A stretch of 8,655 nt of DNA from Acidobacteriaceae bacterium. Its GTDB lineage: Bacteria > Acidobacteriota > Terriglobia > Terriglobales > Acidobacteriaceae. The notes under the pieces were generated by a model, which did not search any database, had not been told where the DNA came from, and saw only the letters and a program-made list of their open reading frames with translations. Shown here piece after piece: positions 6,683 to 8,655 of this stretch (position 1 is the stretch's first letter; each line of letters starts with the position of its first letter). The position numbers and the translations under genes were made by a program. Location: positions 1-8,655 of the forward strand of contig JASHVU010000188.1 in NCBI GenBank assembly GCA_030044455.1. The letters run 5' to 3'.

Positions 6683-6721
6683 GTGCGTAGTTCTGACGCC
6701 CCAGGCATCAGAACTACGCAC
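6683..6721. terminator. Strong 14-bp hairpin between convergent genes
   Basis: GTGCGTAGTTCTGA (6683-6696) pairs perfectly with TCAGAACTACGCAC (6708-6721). Inside, after one C-A mismatch, three more GC pairs close on a CCA loop. It lies between the ends of the GH2 gene (6634) and the minus-strand peptidase gene (6807), so it could serve both transcripts as a shared terminator or 3' stabiliser. Neither strand shows a T-run after the stem, which argues against a classical intrinsic terminator; a REP-type element is the alternative. Confidence 0.5.
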
Positions 6722-6806
6722 GGGCTGACTGATTCTCCCTGGATTCTGGAGAAGTGTAGCCCGGTTGCCTTTGTGGCACTATGCCACTAAAGGGGTATAT
6801 GCCCTC

Positions 6807-8135
6807 TCAGTTCGCCAACACATCATCGACCGTTTGAAGATCCACGAGCCCCTTGCATCCGTAAATGGCGGGCAGCACCTTCTCGGCAGCATGCGCGCGC
6901 CTCATCGCTGCTACCTTGTCCGTCCCCGCGCGATACGCCGGCAGATACATCCGTCCCAGCAGAGGATGCCGCCCCCACGCGCCTGACAACTTATTGGAGC
7001 GCTCCTCTGTCACCAGGAAATCCTTGCGCAGCGTTGCGGCAACTTCGGCCTGTTCGCGACCCTCGCCCCAGGTCAGATACGACGACTGGTTCTTCGCATC
7101 GTCCTGCAGCAGCGCCAGCAGTACGCCGATCTGCAAGTCCTCGTCGGGCAATTGCTCAACTTCTGTTACCCCATGCGCAATCAGGATCGCGTTATTCGCA
7201 ATCCCTTCAAACAGCGTCGCGGCACGCGTGTTCATGGTCAGCACCGACGCTTCGAATCCCGCCTTGCCCCGCACGTACAGATTCTGCAGATACGCAAACG
7301 TCGTAACGTGCCCCGGCACAACTTCGTGGCTTACCAATTGCTCGAACTCGGGATAAGTGATTTGCAACGATGCATTGATCTCGTAGGATGCTTCGTATTG
7401 CGGGCTGCCATCCGCGTTGCGTGCGCGCCCAATGTAGTTCATCGAACCTGAAAACCACGCGTCCTTGATTGGCAAAAAACCGATATTTGCCCTTGGAATA
7501 GGCCTCAATTCCGCCGGCAGATACGGCAGCAGGTTCCTCTCGCTCAGTTGGTCGAAGTAGGCAATCACCGCAGCCCCGAATGCCTTCACTGACGCCATGG
7601 GAACTACGCGTTCCTTGCGCCACGCGTCGACCGCCTCGAGAAGGCTGCCCGTGTATCCCGCGCGGCCCAGCAATTCCTCAACCCGCGCGCGCTTTGCCTC
7701 AGGCTGGGAAGGTTCCGGCGCTTTTGCAGTCGATGCCTCAACCGCCCGGGTGTAGGGAACCGGCTCGCCCTTCCCCGCAACCTCCATTGCCAGATCGAAC
7801 ATGGTCTCAAGGCATATTGCCAACCCGTCGAGATACGATCCGCGCAGCCCGCCTGCAGCGGCGGCCTCCTTGCGAACGCCGGCAATCGCACCGCGCAAAT
7901 CGATCTCCTTCATATAGGTATCGATCACCGCACCATCAAGATCCTTTCCGCCCACGCCGCCCGCCTGCCGCAACTTTGCAGCCGCCTCATGCGTATACGC
8001 AGGAGGCAGCGGCTCATCGCTGAACCACGAATCAGCAATAAACCTGCCCGTGCCCGAGGCGCAAAGCACATCACCGCCCCACAACGTATCGATACCCAGG
8101 ACTGCATCCGCTACAAATCTTCCTGCCGCATCCAT
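6807..8135 (-). CDS. Putative HExxPGH zinc metallopeptidase (DUF885-like)
   Basis: 442 residues. The motif HEVVPGH (His270, Glu271, His276) is the HExxH zinc site in the HExxPGH form seen in DUF885-type gluzincins. Glu310 in TLFEGIANN, 34 residues after His276, is a good candidate third zinc ligand, in the place of EGWALYAE of that family. At 442 residues it is shorter than typical DUF885 proteins (about 600), so assignment is to the fold and motif rather than firmly to the family. No signal peptide or membrane segment is seen, suggesting a cytoplasmic enzyme. The start at 8135 is chosen because its ATG overlaps the stop of the upstream transporter (TGATG) and follows an AAGG-type ribosome site; a longer reading to 8183 would run into the transporter gene. 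Coupling to a peptide transporter suggests it trims imported peptides. No substrate can be read directly. Confidence 0.85.
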   Translation of the reverse strand: MDAAGRFVADAVLGIDTLWGGDVLCASGTGRFIADSWFSDEPLPPAYTHEAAAKLRQAGGVGGKDLDGAVIDTYMKEIDLRGAIAGVRKEAAAAGGLRGSYLDGLAICLETMFDLAMEVAGKGEPVPYTRAVEASTAKAPEPSQPEAKRARVEELLGRAGYTGSLLEAVDAWRKERVVPMASVKAFGAAVIAYFDQLSERNLLPYLPAELRPIPRANIGFLPIKDAWFSGSMNYIGRARNADGSPQYEASYEINASLQITYPEFEQLVSHEVVPGHVTTFAYLQNLYVRGKAGFEASVLTMNTRAATLFEGIANNAILIAHGVTEVEQLPDEDLQIGVLLALLQDDAKNQSSYLTWGEGREQAEVAATLRKDFLVTEERSNKLSGAWGRHPLLGRMYLPAYRAGTDKVAAMRRAHAAEKVLPAIYGCKGLVDLQTVDDVLAN

Positions 8136-8655
8136 CAGCTCACCTTCTCCTTCTTCACTGTTCCAAACCAGACATAAAGGCAAATTCCGATAAACAAAAG
8201 TGCCGACACCATCTGTGAAACTGAATCATTTCCAAAGAAAGGCGTTTGAATCCAATCTTCGCGATAGCTGGGCAGCAGCCTCAGCGCCGCGCCTAATACG
8301 CCGCCCAGCGCGCCGCCCGCCATCAATCCCGAGGCCAATATCACGCCACGTTCGCGAATCCGTTTGCCTGGCTCACCTTCAGTCTTTTCTGCTTTCCGGT
8401 TGACCAGACGCGACAAAAAGCCACCGGCTAAGATCGGCGTCGTCAAGCCCAACGGCAGATACATTCCGAGCGCAAACACCAGCGACGATTTGCCCAGCAT
8501 CTCCATGATCAGCGTCACTGCCGCGCCGATGCCAAATAGCAGGTACGTCACTGGCTGCCGGCTCATGAATCCCACCACCAGCGCCTTCATAATGGATGCC
8601 TGTGGCGCCGCCAGCACCTGCCGCGCATCGCCGGCCGCGGCTTCGCCAAACTGGA
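8135..8655 (-). CDS. OPT-family oligopeptide transporter, C-terminal part (5' end outside window)
   Basis: The frame stays open to the window edge, so only the last 172 residues are seen; OPT proteins are usually 600 residues or more. The GTG at 8617 is internal: the frame continues upstream through FGEAAAGDARQ. Recognisable OPT features are APQASIM, a helix ending LIMEMLG, FALGMYLPLGLTTPILAGG, and ERGVILASGLMAGGALGG. About four hydrophobic segments are visible (roughly YLLFGIG..., LVFALGMY..., ILASGLMAG..., MVSALLFIG...), and the protein ends in a Lys-rich tail, KKEKVS. OPT carriers move oligopeptides or peptide-like metal chelates across the inner membrane by proton symport; which one applies here is unknown. 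The stop codon shares one base with the start of the downstream metallopeptidase gene, indicating an operon. Confidence 0.9.
   Translation of the reverse strand, partial: QFGEAAAGDARQVLAAPQASIMKALVVGFMSRQPVTYLLFGIGAAVTLIMEMLGKSSLVFALGMYLPLGLTTPILAGGFLSRLVNRKAEKTEGEPGKRIRERGVILASGLMAGGALGGVLGAALRLLPSYREDWIQTPFFGNDSVSQMVSALLFIGICLYVWFGTVKKEKVS
8139..8152 (-). promoter_or_regulatory. Ribosome binding site of the peptidase gene inside the transporter 3' end
   Basis: On the minus strand AAGGAG (8147-8152) lies 11 bases and AAGG (8143-8146) 7 bases before the ATG at 8135. Both are within the last Lys/Glu codons of the transporter gene. With the TGATG overlap this supports translational coupling and fixes the peptidase start. 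Confidence 0.6.

Noticed and set aside
6733..6787. Small hairpins TTCTCC/GGAGAA (6733-6753) and GTGGCA/TGCCAC (6773-6787)
   Set aside because: Six-bp stems are common by chance in GC-rich intergenic DNA and have no T-run, so they are not listed as features.
8136..8183. 16-residue N-terminal extension of the metallopeptidase
   Set aside because: It would overlap the transporter coding region; the overlapping TGATG start at 8135 has a ribosome site and is typical of coupled genes.

Overview
The window looks like chromosomal DNA of an Acidobacteriota bacterium, most likely from the Terriglobia/Acidobacteriaceae group. This is inferred from protein style: a very large TonB-dependent receptor of the Oar-like acidobacterial type, a Tat-exported family-2 glycoside hydrolase, and a moderately GC-rich composition. 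No rRNA or phylogenetic marker is present to prove it.

Layout. Positions 1-3108 (+) hold the 3' part of a TonB-dependent outer-membrane receptor whose start lies before the window. Positions 3109-3800 are a 692-base gene-free stretch full of palindromes: two diverged copies of one hairpin, nested inverted repeats, and two short tandem duplications. A tRNA-Ser(GGA) gene follows on the minus strand at 3801-3890. After a short promoter region, 4085-6634 (+) encodes a Tat-exported GH2 beta-galactosidase-like enzyme. Positions 6635-6806 are a convergent intergenic gap with a strong 14-bp hairpin. The minus strand then carries an apparent operon transcribed towards the hydrolase: an OPT-family oligopeptide transporter (8135-8655, 5' end outside the window) overlapping by one base (TGATG) a putative HExxPGH metallopeptidase (6807-8135).

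How the genes may work together. The receptor and the exported hydrolase fit a scheme of glycan capture at the outer membrane and cleavage in the periplasm. They are separated by about 970 bases and an opposing tRNA gene, so they are not one operon and the link is only inference. The transporter and the putative peptidase are translationally coupled, and the peptidase has no visible signal peptide. Together they suggest uptake of peptides or peptide-like metal chelates followed by cytoplasmic hydrolysis.

I did not find a clear new defence, mobile or biosynthetic system. The parts most worth a second look are the palindrome-rich spacer at 3109-3800, with a compensatory base-pair change between its two hairpin copies, and the coupled transporter-peptidase pair.
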